Source: Megascapheus bottae
Lineage: Eukaryota; Chordata; Mammalia; Rodentia; Geomyidae
DNA: 64,000 nt
Direction: 5' to 3'
Assembly (NCBI GenBank): GCA_024803745.1
Contig: JANJXV010000188.1
Location: forward strand, 62,001 to 126,000
Positions 21,045 through 31,466 of this stretch are shown piece after piece. Numbering within the stretch: the first letter of the stretch is position 1; each line of letters starts with the position of its first letter. Both the position numbers and the translations under genes were made by a program. The notes beneath the pieces were generated by a model. It was not told where the DNA came from. It searched no databases and saw only the letters and a program-made list of their open reading frames with translations.

Positions 21045-21552
21045 TCCATAGAGGTTGTAGGGAGAATCACAGTCCCTCAGAATGCCCTCTGTCTAGCCTC
21101 CTGAACTTATGAATAGGTGTGTTTCCTTATAAGACCAAAGGGATTTATTGATGTGACTGACTGCAACTGTGCATGAGATGGCCAGTTTAGCTTAAGTTAC
21201 CCAGGTGGTGTCAATTTAATTCTTCCTTAATTCTTCCCGCCTGAAGAGAACCAGAGTAACGGCCATGTAAGAAGATCTGATGGCCTGATATTGCTGGCTC
21301 TGAAGATAGAGAAAAGGAACCATAAGCAAAGAAATGTGAGTGGCCTCCAGAAAGAGGATGAGACAAAGAAATAATCTTTATCCTAGAAAAGAATAGAGTA
21401 AGAATAACCAAAAAAGAGTCTGATGCCCACTTGACTTTAGTGCATTTGAGGTAATTTTTGACTTCTGGTCAAAGAGGAAAATGAGTTTGTGTTGTTTAAG
21501 TCATCACATTAGTGGGTATGTGTGATGGTAGTAATAAAAACCAATACAGTAA
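21045..21552 (+). mobile_element. MLT1-like MaLR LTR, sense
   Basis: Recognised by a run of known MLT1-type phrases in order: cctgaacttatgaataggtg, ccttataagaccaaagggat, atattgctggctctgaagat, gaaatgtgagtggcctccag, gtttgtgttgtttaagtcat and, at the end, aaaccaatacagtaag. Old and diverged, with no internal ERV sequence next to it, so likely a solo LTR. Confidence 0.75.
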
Positions 21553-21617
21553 GAATATAACAAAGAATAGAAAAATAGGGAGGGAATGGAAACAATTCAC
21601 AGAATTAATCAAGTAAA

Positions 21618-21860
21618 ACCTAAAGATGTGTCTAAGTGCTTGTAGCTCACACCTGTAATCCTAGCTATTCAGGAGTCTGACATCTGAGGATTTGAAGCCA
21701 GTCCTGACAGGAAAGACAATAACCAATTAAATTGCAAAAAGCGGGAAGTGGAGATGTGTTACAAGCAGAAGAACACTAGCCTTGAATTAAAAAGCCCAAA
21801 GGACAATTCTCAGGTCCTGAATTCAAGCATCCATACCAGCACACATAAAAAAAAAGTTTT
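21618..21860 (+). mobile_element. Type B composite SINE, sense
   Basis: agctcacacctgtaatccta in the head, the degraded ID-like unit, cctgaattcaagcatccata and an A9 tail. Confidence 0.88.
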
Positions 21861-21954
21861 AAAGATATGTTTAATTTTATTAATGAAACAGATTCATGTA
21901 AATGAAAACAAAGAGGTGCCATTCTTTACTCTATAAATCTGTAGTTGTTAAAAC

Positions 21955-22170
21955 CAGTGATAAAGGGCTGGGAGTTTGGCCTAGTGGTTAAAGTGCTTGC
22001 CTAGCATGCATGAAGACCCGGGTTCGATTCCTCGGTACCACGTACATAGAAAAAAGCCGGAAGTGGTGCTGAGGCTCAAGTGGTAGAGCTCTAGCCTTGA
22101 GAAAGTCCAAGGACAGTGCTCAGGCCCTGAGCTCAAGCCCAGGACTGGCAAAAAAAAAACAGTGATAAAG
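21955..22170 (+). mobile_element. Type A dimeric SINE, sense, young copy with exact TSD and intact pol III boxes
   Basis: TSD cagtgataaag at 21955-21965 and 22160-22170 (11 of 11). The insert is 21966-22159. The tRNA-Ala-like head carries A box tggcctagtgg (fits TRGYNNARNNG) and B box ggttcgattcc (fits GGTTCGANNCC exactly), and the copy ends in A10. The insertion site reads tt|aaaac, close to the L1 endonuclease preference. It is among the least decayed SINEs here and potentially transcribable by RNA polymerase III. Confidence 0.96.
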
Positions 22171-22749
22171 AGAAACAATGAATGAGAGACTAGCATTCTT
22201 GAATTTGGTTGGTAAGAGAGTGAATTCTTTGGGGAAGGTACTAAATATTACCCAACATTACAAATAACACAGAAATTCGTTGACTTGCAAAGCCACTTTT
22301 GACTATAAATTTAGAAAATTTACTGTGGTGCCCAAAATCTAGAACTAATATGAAGATTTATCTTGTGTCATGGATAAATGATTATAGATTCACAATATGA
22401 AATACTACAGTTAACTGGAAATCTAGTAACTTTACCTTGTGTATAATATTTCATATTATGAGTAGAAATCAGGGTATTTCATATTATAGTATATAGTTCA
22501 TATTTTGGGTATATAACATATTTCATATTATGAGGAATATTATATTTCATATGGATATATGTATTATGGGCATATATCTTGTGTATAATATTTTGTATTA
22601 TGAGTATAAAAGAATTTTGTCCATTGTGTATTATGGACTAAAATAGAAAGTTGCAAGAAAATGAGCATAATATGACTCCATCAAGGTTAAGAATCATGTG
22701 ACCAAAATCTAAAGCAATGTTTATATGTGTATGATTCTGTTTGTTTATT
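22171..22749. other. AT-rich DNA with degenerate repeats
   Basis: A 29-bp phrase beginning cttgtgtataatatt occurs at 22436-22464 and again at 22578-22606 with two differences. Between the two, the phrase atatttcatattatgag recurs loosely. No other feature. Confidence 0.7.
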
Positions 22750-22965
22750 TTTTGTCTGCTGGTCCTCATACTTGAGACTCAGGGCCTGAGTCCTGCATCT
22801 AAGTTGTTCATTTTTTTTGGCTCAAGGCTAACATTCTACCACTTGAGACTACAGCTCCACTTTTGACTTTTTGTTGGATAATTTGAGATAAGCAGCTCAC
22901 AAACTTTTTGGCTCAGGCTGGCTTTGATCATGGATTTTTATATCTCAAGCCTCTTGATTCAGCAT
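22750..22965 (-). mobile_element. Type B composite SINE, antisense
   Basis: ctgctggtcctcatacttga at the left, taccacttgagactacagct in the middle, and caggctggctttgatcatgg at the B1 side. Confidence 0.85.
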
Positions 22966-23670
22966 CATTACTTGAAAACAAGCAGATAAAAAGGAAGAGT
23001 GAAGGGGGGAAAACAAGACTGGGGATGGGGGGCAGGGAAATGGTGAGTGACCAAGACATGAGAAAGGGTATCAATGTATGTGAATTAATGCACTTACTAT
23101 CTGGCAAATATAATGTAACCCTTCTATTAATTACAATAAAAATATATGAAAAAAGGAAGAGTGAAAAATCATTTCACAATCACTGGAATAGTAATAATAA
23201 AAAAGATCAATATCAAGTTTTGACCAGGATTTGGAGACTTGGAGACATGAAGACCCTCCTAGAAGACTAGAGGGAATGCATTGCTATTGGCTACAGACAT
23301 TCAGGAAATAGGTTTGAAAATTCCTCAAGGAGTTAAACACGGTGTCAACATGTGATCCACCAATTCAATTCCTAGGTTCACATACAAGAGAAATGAAATA
23401 TGTGTTCATGTAAAACCTTGCATCTGAATGTTCATAACAGCCCCAAAACAGAAACAACCCCAGCATCCATTCATTCCTGCATTAACACCCTGAGGAATAT
23501 CTTGCAATGAGAAAGTATTCCATAACAAAAAAGACATGAAATTCTGATGCATGTTACAATATGGCTAAACCATATTCAAAATGTCAGGAGATAATTTAAA
23601 AAGACCAGGTTTGGTATAATTCTGTTTATGTGAAATGTCCAGAAGAGGCAGGAGATAGGTTAAGGTCACC
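22966..23670 (+). mobile_element. Old L1 3' end, sense, interrupted by a young L1 tail
   Basis: Downstream of 23165 the sequence runs through decayed ORF2 C-terminal and 3' UTR wording: aatcatttcacaatcactgg, caccaattcaattcctaggt, tcataacagccccaaaacag, acaatatggctaaaccatat and gtgaaatgtccagaagaggc. Frames are broken repeatedly. The piece left of 22988 is short. Confidence 0.75.
22988..23165 (+). mobile_element. Young L1 3' UTR fragment nested in the old L1, exact 16-bp TSD
   Basis: TSD aaaaaggaagagtgaa at 22988-23003 and 23150-23165. The 146-bp insert contains the G-rich tract (ggggatggggggcaggg) and ends aattacaataaaaatatatg. It is a severely 5'-truncated target-primed insertion of the same subfamily as the copies at 40-41 kb. 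Confidence 0.93.
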
Positions 23671-23673
23671 AGG

Positions 23674-23674
<1 letters not shown>

Positions 23675-23726
<52 letters not shown>

Positions 23727-23735
23727 TGAGTGTGT
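23675..23735. repeat. (TG)n microsatellite
   Basis: About 25 pure TG units to 23724, then interrupted. It sits at the 3' edge of the old L1. Confidence 0.97.
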
Positions 23736-23926
23736 AATAAAATGCTCCCTAATGGAGATAAAATTTCTTCTCTGGAATAATTATTCAAAATTTAGATAGT
23801 GATAATAGTTGCATAAATCTGTTACTGTAGTAGATACCACTGGCTTATGCCTAGATGCATTTTATTGCATATGAATTATTTCTCAATATAGTTATCATAT
23901 GTAAAAATATGTGAGATGTATTTCTG

Positions 23927-24128
23927 AGCTCTGGTGGCTCATACCTATAATCCCATCTCTTTCATAGCTGAGACCTAAGAATCATGATTTGAAGCAATCC
24001 TGGGCATAAAAAAAATCTGTGAATTCTCTGATTGCCAATTAACTATCAAAAAGCTGGGACTGTAAGTGTGGGTCAAGGGGCAGAGAACTAGCCTTGAACA
24101 AAGAAGCTGAGAAAAGACATGAGGCTCT

Positions 24129-24130
<2 letters not shown>
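23927..24130 (+). mobile_element. Type B composite SINE, sense
   Basis: gagctctggtggctcatacc, cctataatcccatctctttc, then gtgtgggtcaaggggcagag and ends at catgaggctctga, where (GT)n takes over. Confidence 0.85.

Positions 24131-24174
<44 letters not shown>
24131..24174. repeat. (GT)n microsatellite at a SINE tail
   Basis: 22 GT units starting exactly at the 3' end of the sense SINE, replacing its last bases and A-tail. Confidence 0.97.
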
Positions 24175-24177
<3 letters not shown>

Positions 24178-24255
24178 GAAATATAAGAGCAGGTATAGAT
24201 AACTTGTGTTTTAGTGACCAGTGCATTTCTAATAATTTTTAAACTAAATAGAACC

Positions 24256-25856
24256 TACACATATTTCTTTTTTCCATATATTTTTATTGTAATTAATAGA
24301 AGGGTTTCATTATATTCACCAGATAGAAGGTGCATTACTTCACATACATTGATACCCTTTCTCATGTCTTTGTACCCATGTCCCTCCACCCCCCTCCCCT
24401 CATCTTGTTTTCCCCCCTTCCCTATTCTATTTCAAATAACCAAATACGCATATATACGATATATCAGATAACAAGGTAAAATACTGTAAAAATAGGAGAT
24501 AACCAAAGGACAACAAAAGAGATGAGAGATAACATAGTACATTAAAGACAACAATCACTCATTGTATGGCTTTTGTTTCTATATCCTGGAGGTCCTTTCA
24601 TTTAGTGTCATACTATATGGCCTTATGTATCTAGGTTTTGCTCTATTGTAAATCTCTGCTAGGAGAGCCCAAGGTTTCTACTGATTATGACAAATGAGGG
24701 AGACCATTGAGCCTATGTTCTTTGAGTCTGGCTTACTTCATTTAATATGATTTTTTTAAGTCTTTCCATTTCCTAACAAATGGGGCAATGTCATTCTTTC
24801 TGACAGCAGCACAGAATTCCATTGTGTATAAATACCAAGTCTTGTTGATCCCCTCATCAACTGAGGGACATCTGGGTTGGTTCCATATCTTTGCTATGGT
24901 AAATAGTGCTGCAATGAACATCATTGTGCTAGTGGCTTTAGTATGTACTGTTTTTGGATGATTGGGTAAATGCCAAGTAGTGGAATTGCTGGGTCATAGG
25001 GGAGTTCTATGTTTAGTCTTTTGAGGAACTGCCATACAGCTTTCCATAGTGGTTGAACAAGTTTGCACTCCCACCAACAGAGTAGTAGTGATCCCTCCTG
25101 GCCACATTCCCTCCAGCATCTGTTGTTATTAGATTTCTTGATCCTGGCCATTCTAACTGGAGTGAGGAGGAATCGTAAAGTTGCTTTGATTTGCATTTCT
25201 TTTATGACCAGAGATGTCGAGCATTTCTTCATGTGTCCATAGGCCATTCTTATTTCTTCTTCAGAGAAGATTCTCTTTAAGTCTTTGGCCCATCTTTTAA
25301 TGGGATAGTTGTTTCTTTGGAGATTAGTTTTGGAGTGATTGAATTTTTTGAGCTTTTGAAATATTTTAGATATGACGCCTTCTTCCATTGTATGGATAGT
25401 GAAGATCTTCTCCCACTCTGTTGGCTTTCAAATTAATTTGCTAGCTATGTACTTTGCCATACAAAAGCTCTGCAGTTTAATGCAGTCCCACTTTTCCAGA
25501 CTTTCTCTGATTTGTTGTGTTTCTGGGTCCTTATTAAGAAAGTTTCGACCTGTGCCAAGGAGACCTTGTGTATCTCCTATTCCTTCTTGTAAAGTTTTCA
25601 GTGTGTCAGCTTTTACCTCCAGGTCTTTGACCCATTTGGAGTTAATCCCAGTGCACGGTGACAAAGAAGGATCCAACTTTAGTTTTCTGCAGGTGCTTAA
25701 CCAGTTCTGCCAGCACCATTTGTTGAAGAGGCTGTCTTTCTTCCATTCTATTTTTTTTGGCTCCCTTATCAACGATTAGGTGGCCCCAGGTCTGTGGTTT
25801 AATATCTGGGTCCTATTCCATTGGTCTTCAGGCCTGTAGAACATACACATATTTCT
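24256..25856 (-). mobile_element. 5'-truncated L1, antisense, with 13-bp TSD
   Basis: TSD tacacatatttct at 24256-24268 and 25844-25856. The insert is about 1575 bp. From right to left (sense) it has a frameshifted 5' end, an ORF2 C-terminal region (25772-25428: KDSLFNKWCWQNWL, EKWDCIKLQSFC), a continuing stretch at 25388-24921 (KKCSTSLVIKEMQIK, NNRCWRECG, LPYDPAIPLLGIYP), then MFIAALFTIAKIW to about 24742. The 3' UTR has a C-rich (G-rich on its own strand) tract near 24380-24420 and a T-rich end. Frameshifts separate these blocks, so it is inactive, but similarity to the other young copies is high. Confidence 0.95.
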
Positions 25857-27384
25857 ATCAATGCTATATTTCTGAGAACTTTTAAAATCAAATAATACCA
25901 TGCATTTTGAGAGCACATCTCCTTAATAAAGAGCTTAAGCATTTAAGAGGGAGAAAAAAGAATGTAGAAAAACCATGGAAGAAATAAGAATAAGATATTA
26001 GAGATGATATTAAAAGATTGTAGACGCCAGTCTGTCACGAAGCTGGGCAGAACTGAATAAAGCACACTGAATAAAGAGAAGAGCACTGGGGAAAGAAGGA
26101 GGATGGGTCCTTAAGGACAAGTGAAAATGAAAGTTCTGGGTTAAAAATTATCAGCACGCTGTAATGAATAGAGGAAAGCAGCAAGGGAAATATGTGTCCA
26201 ACTGGAACACCTGAGATACAAGGTCCTAGAGATAATAAGCCAACATATTGGTCTCTTATTAATAACAACAGGCGTCTGGTAACACCAGGCACATCTGGCA
26301 ACTAATTGAAGAGGAGAGGGAAAACCATTTAATACAGGTGAATGATCTCTCTCCCTCCCCTATACACACATTGCTTGATTTCCTACAGTTAATGTTTTGT
26401 GCTCTATAAGTGTCTCATGCAACCAAGCCATTGACAGTGGCTTGGTCTGTATTGAGAATGACCGGAGGTCTGTTCCTGGCTTCAGCTGGGGCAAACGTTA
26501 ATGGAGGGCCAAGTTCAATGTTGCAGTGAAAGGAAAAATGACTCATGGTCTCCAAGGAGCTGGGGAACTGAACCATGCACTTGTATGACCTTTTGGGCAG
26601 CAACTACTTTTAAGGAGTGTGAATCACATAGACTCTCAGGGACTCTGTAGAATAACATGTGTGTCCCTATCTTGGGTGTGACTAATCAGCTTCAAGCTTC
26701 TTGTTCCTTAATCAATTCTTGAATGGTTTGTGCTAAGTTCAGAAGCGGTATTAGGTACTCACTTGAAATGATGAGCCAATTGGAGAGGCCAGAGCAAGTA
26801 GTTCCCACTGGTACACCTGGTAGAGGTAGCTGGGGGTAACAGGAATCATCTGCCAATGAGCAGTAAAGAGGGATGCACAAGAATGGGAGTTCTGCAATGG
26901 CCAAAGAGCCAGGACACATAGTTTCAGTCAGGAAAGGCACAATTTTTCCCATTACTATAGCAAATAGTGAGATGGTTGACTTCCCAAAGAAGAGATGAAT
27001 TGGGACTCATGGCTCTAAAATATTAGGTGTAGAGCCTTTGTGACTCTGAGGCATCTCAGCGTATCATATCTGGTTTTCAGCTCTTCAATCCATGAGGTTT
27101 CAATCATTGTCAGATTAAGCTCTGCTCTCTTAATTAAGGTATAACTTTGGGCATTTTAACAAAATTAATACGAGGAAATTGGATCATGCCTTGTTAAAGA
27201 GAGGAACAGCAAGGGAGGACAAAATACAAGTGGAGAGAGAAAAGATGAGTAAATGCAGTCAAAAATTGTACATATAAATTACATATAATAAATAATTTAT
27301 CTATAATATAATTATAGTGGCTTGAGGGGATGAACAGGGTTGGGAAAGACAAGAAAGAATGATGGAAGGGGTGACTTGATTAGG
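25857..27384. other. Single-copy DNA, no feature seen
   Basis: About 1.5 kb without a recognised repeat. Minus-strand frames of 62-88 codons (for example 26692-26952) show no known domain. Confidence 0.4.
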
Positions 27385-27580
27385 ATGCTGCTGAAAGCTA
27401 GTGACTCACACTTGTAATCTGAGCTACGCAAGAAGCTGAGAGCTGAGGATTACAGTTCGGAGCCAGCCTGGACAGAAATTACAGTCCAATTAGCCAGCAA
27501 CTCTGTTCCCACCCCACTCCAAAAAAAAAAATTGAATAACCCACAGGTGGAACTGTGTCTGAAGTAGTGGTTGACATGGA
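27385..27580 (+). mobile_element. Type B composite SINE, sense, diverged
   Basis: ctagtgactcacacttgtaa, gagctgaggattacagttcg, gagccagcctggacagaaat, then an A-rich interruption and a degraded ID-like unit (ggtggaactgtgtctgaagt). Confidence 0.8.
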
Positions 27581-27589
27581 GATTGGAAA

Positions 27590-27715
27590 CCCCTTTGTAC
27601 AACTGCTTAAAGATATTAATTTAAAAATATGGGTTTGGCACACATTTTTCTCATATGTGGAAGCTAGATACAAAATAAAACTGGACGTAATAACCTATAC
27701 AGGACCCTAGAGGAG
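27590..27715 (+). mobile_element. Possible L1 3'-region fragment
   Basis: The phrase ttctcatatgtggaagctag resembles the L1 ORF2/3' UTR boundary in mammals. Weak evidence. Confidence 0.3.
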
Positions 27716-28098
27716 GAATCAAAAGCTGAAACTCCTGTAACCATTTAAAATACTGTTTATTAAAATGAATTCCAAAAAAAAGAAAAAAATATGAGTTTCG
27801 GGATTGAATTTCTGCATGATCTTAGGGGAGGATGGGAAGATGGGGGTTGGACAAACTGTCGACAAGGCATAGCAAAAGGTGAGGTGGACTTGATGTCCAC
27901 AGGCCTGATGTGGCCTCAGGGATGAAGCGTGGAGGAGAGGGCATGGGGCAAGGGGTTTGGGCAACTGTGACACACACTTCATGATGCTGTTTTTGATTTT
28001 AATTGGGCACTCCAATTGGTGCTACTGCCTTTCAACCTTCAAGGCATCTCATTTCCCTTAAGTTAGCTTGCTCACACAGGCAAAGCCCAAACAAAACA
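27716..28098. other. Single-copy DNA, no feature seen
   Basis: No repeat or exon recognised. Confidence 0.4.
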
Positions 28099-28447
28099 TG
28101 GTCAAGATCTAAGTGGATTTAGTATGCCCTTGTTTCTGGATGGTTGTGTAAATGCCAAGTAGTGGAATTGCTGGGTCATAAGGGAGCTCTATGTTTAGTC
28201 TTTTGAGGAACTGCCATACAGCTTTGCATAGTGGTTGAACGAGTTTACCAACAGTGTAGTAGTGATCCCTCCTGGCCACATTCCCTCCTAGCATCACAAT
28301 TTTTCATGCCATGCATTACTTAAATAAATGAAAGCATTTACTTCATGTGACACATTTTATAGAGTTACACTTTCTTATGCTAATTCACAGACTTCAATTA
28401 AATTTGTTCCTTAAAAAACTGAAAAAAAAAACCCGTGGTCAAGATCT
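28099..28447 (+). mobile_element. Chimeric insertion: inverted L1 ORF2 piece plus A-tailed unknown 3' part
   Basis: A 12-bp direct repeat tggtcaagatct flanks it (28099-28110, 28436-28447). Directly after the left copy comes an antisense L1 ORF2 segment (28111-28296; minus-strand LVQPLCKAVWQFLKRLNIEL, LPYDPAIPLLGIY). Then 28297-28420 is a segment that is not this window's L1 3' UTR, ending ttaaaaaactg and a run of A, then cccg. The layout fits an L1-driven insertion with a 5' inversion whose 3' part is other RNA or a transduced flank. Confidence 0.65.
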
Positions 28448-28915
28448 TTAAAAAAATTGTTATTATAAATGGGGATATTCAAAGGGGTTATGGTTACTTT
28501 AGTAAGGTGAAGAGTACATTTCTTTTTGGACATGTCACCTCTTCCCAGTGTTTTCCTCCTGTCCCCATCTGTCAAGATCTTATGAACCATTCACATACCT
28601 CACGACTTTGTCTTATGCAACTGAACTAGTTTTGCTATTATTCATTACTATTTTTTATTAAACCACAGAATCTCAGGTAATATGATCTACTTGAAGCTCT
28701 TTGTGAGGCCCACAAACAACTTGAATTTACAAGGCCAGCTGGAAAAGTGAAGATGATGCTCTCATTACCTAGCTGTACCACCTTGAGTGGGTAGACTGCT
28801 AGTGGTGCATTTCTTAAAGAATGAGTAAGACAGAACTCCATGATGCCCGGAACCTTTTTGTAGCTGCACAGATGTCAGTTTGGGGGAAGGAAGTGAGTCT
28901 ATTTGTTTGTTTTTG
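28448..28915. other. Single-copy DNA, no feature seen
   Basis: No repeat or exon recognised. Confidence 0.4.
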
Positions 28916-29084
28916 AAGTCTGGCCAAGTTCAAAGTAGCAGGGTATAAAATTAACCCTCAAAAATCAACTGCTAGAGAGTCCTAGTGTGAGAAGTAATGC
29001 ACCTACTACCTGATGAATGTAACTGTAACCCCTGTATACATTATCCTGACAATAAAATAATTTTTTTTAAAGTCTGGCCAAGTT
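28916..29084 (+). mobile_element. Mini-L1: ORF2 snippet joined to an L1-like 3' end, exact 15-bp TSD
   Basis: TSD aagtctggccaagtt at 28916-28930 and 29070-29084. The 139-bp insert starts with a reverse-transcriptase-domain snippet (KVAGYKINPQKSTA) and passes straight into an L1-type 3' end (cacctactacctgatgaatg, gtaactgtaacccctgtata, caataaaataa). Several kilobases of L1 are missing between these parts. Confidence 0.88.
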
Positions 29085-30026
29085 ATTTTGAAAGAGATTC
29101 CTCTAATCTAGATCTAGAGCCTTTGGGTTAGTTAACCAAAGGCAGGGAGCTGGGATAGAAAAAATTTCGCCTTTTTGTTGGTATATAGCCCAAATGATAA
29201 AGGCCTTGTCTAGTGGAGTCAGAGTCACAGATCATGCAAATGGTCTGCCTTATGGCCATGCACTCCAATGGGCAACTGAAGTGGGAGAATGGTCAATATG
29301 ATTGCTGGTATCCTGAAAAGTGTCAGGAAATAAGTCACTGAAGACAACAAAGCCAAGCTCTACAAGGAGGAGGGAATGTGCAGAGCAATGTGAGGTGGGA
29401 AAATGCAAAGACAATGGCTGTTCTCTTCAAGGCAGGAGCAGAGTGATTGTATACTGTTTCTAGCAGACAGGAAAGAATGGGTGTCATGCTCTCCTGGCTG
29501 TAAATTTTGTGGGTTAATTGCTTCAACTCTTGGAGTCTCAGTTTTGCCACTAGTTGAAGGTTGTCTAGAAAAACAATGTATGAGCACAAATTCAACCCAG
29601 TATAAGTTCCCCTTGCCTTCCATTCTCTTTCAATCTCCCTTTCCTTCATAGTTTAGGAAAAAGCAATGAAAATATTCTGGTTTTTGTTGTTGTTGTTTCT
29701 CAGCAAAACAATGTCAGTGAGCAACCTGTTTAGAACTTCAACCCTGAACAGTGCAAATATAAGTCACTTCCCTAGTTTTTTCCTGGTCACTTCCTCTGCC
29801 CCGTCAAATTGCTGAGCGTTGGTAGCTTTCAGGTCTCTCAAATATTACAATCACATCTAAATTTATTACTTCAATCTCAATCTTGATTTAAATCTCTCAT
29901 TTTTGTGGGGGATGTAGAAGATAGTTTAAGGGGGTCGAATCCTTACTTCTCACAAACCTAGAAGAATGCCACTCAGTATTATTGCTTCGGTGTAGTGGAA
30001 GAGCATGGCTGTTATTGTTATTCATG
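29085..30026. other. Single-copy DNA, no feature seen
   Basis: No repeat recognised. Frames up to 104 codons at 29335-29651 on both strands overlap one another and look like chance frames. Confidence 0.4.
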
Positions 30027-30345
30027 TACTTTCTGTTACTATAACAAAATAACAAAATGATAATTTATTAAGAAACCTTTTTTTTTTCTTACAGATTTGG
30101 AGATCCAAGAATATGGTTCTGGCATTGGCTGGGTTCTGGTAATGGTTAGTGAAATCGCAGTGGCAGAAATACTTAGGGAGGGATTCAGGCCACATGCAGA
30201 GTCTGATTTCCTATTTTCATGGGAATGAATCCAGTCTCCTGTGACCTGCACAGTGCTCCACACAACCCGATTCCCTCACACTGCCACTCTGGAGAATGAA
30301 CTTCTAGTCATAAAGTTTGGGACACAATTCTAACACCACCTAACC
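30027..30345 (-). mobile_element. MaLR-type LTR-like remnant, antisense
   Basis: ttctgttactataacaaaat, an aagaaacctttttttttctt segment, acagatttggagatccaaga, then ccctcacactgccactctgg and tttgggacacaattctaaca. This is the order seen in antisense MaLR LTRs, like the copy at 4725-5135. Confidence 0.5.
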
Positions 30346-31031
30346 ATCGCAGGATCTGATGGGGCAGTTGAAGGCACGTTTCTCATGCCTTTCAGCTTCT
30401 GGGAACTGTCTGTGGATAGGGAAGTAACTGGCAGTGGGGCAGAAGTATTCTTGCTTCTCTTTCTTTATCTCAGTCATGGACTGTTTGTCTGGAGGTGCAG
30501 GGAAATCATTTTAAGTAGTACTGGAAATCATCTTTCTTCTGAGTTCTAACTAGACAACCCAAGCTATACCCACAAGAAACATGTCTGCCTAACTTATGCA
30601 TCTCCATCCACAGTCTTAACTTCCTTTGCTTGTCTCCTGGTGATGGGGTAATGTGGTAAGTGCTCCTGGGAGGCCATTTGAATCTCTTTCTTCACTTCCA
30701 AGTGCCTGTGTTCTTTCTGAATTAGATTCACCCATCCTGGTGACACTAGGACTCCTGCTTTATTCTGCATGGTCTGGTTTGAGCCCCTACATCTTCCCAT
30801 CTGTCACTCCTGGGATATCTACTCATTTGCCCAAGGCAGGCTGAGCTTTAGGGTCTAGAGTGAGCCTATTAGTGGCATGGATATTTAGGATGAAGGGGAT
30901 GTGATCAAAAGAACAGAGAATCAAAGTCTGCATCACCAAGGGTAGAAGAAGGGCGTGCATTTCTGTCCAGGGTAGCAACAAGAAAGCCTCCGAGGGTACT
31001 GAAAAAGACAAAACCAAAGAAAATGAAAGTG
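30346..31031. other. Single-copy DNA, no feature seen
   Basis: No repeat or exon recognised. Confidence 0.4.
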
Positions 31032-31150
31032 CAGCCAGATGCTGGTGGCTTGCATCTATAATACTCAATACACTGGAGGTTTGGATATGAGGATCATTGT
31101 TCAAAGCTGGCCCAGGTAGGAAAGTTCACGAGACATTCTCAGAAGTTACC
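31032..31150 (+). mobile_element. Type B SINE fragment (head), sense
   Basis: agccagatgctggtggcttg then gttcaaagctggcccaggta; diverged, ID-like half absent. Confidence 0.75.
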
Positions 31151-31236
31151 TTGTCTGCTCAAAGATTTGTAAGACCCCTTTCTGCAGCCAATCCTGTCCC
31201 ATATCTGAGAGGAAAAAGATTGTCTAAGAGGACCAG

Positions 31237-31466
31237 AGACTGGTGAGTCAGTCAATAATCCTAACTACTCAGGAGGCTGAGATCTGAGGATCATGCGTTG
31301 AAACCAGCCTAGGCAGACAAAACTACAGAACTCTTATCTCCAATGAACTAGCAAAATGCTGAAGTGGAGATGTGGCTGAAGCATACCAGCCTCAAATAAC
31401 AACAAAAATCCAAGCAAGAACAGAAGTCCCTGAGTTTAAGCTCCAGTACTGGGGTAGAAAAAACAA
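31237..31466 (+). mobile_element. Type B composite SINE, sense
   Basis: aataatcctaactactcagg and aggctgagatctgaggatca in the head, a degraded second unit, ctgagtttaagctccagtac and an A-rich tail. Confidence 0.88.

Noticed and set aside
21966..22030. Functional tRNA-Ala gene
   Set aside because: The tRNA-like head carries pol III boxes but is joined to the SINE second unit and flanked by TSDs; it is a SINE.
24921..25388. 155-codon minus-strand frame as a host gene
   Set aside because: Clear L1 ORF2 C-terminal sequence inside a TSD-bounded L1 insertion.
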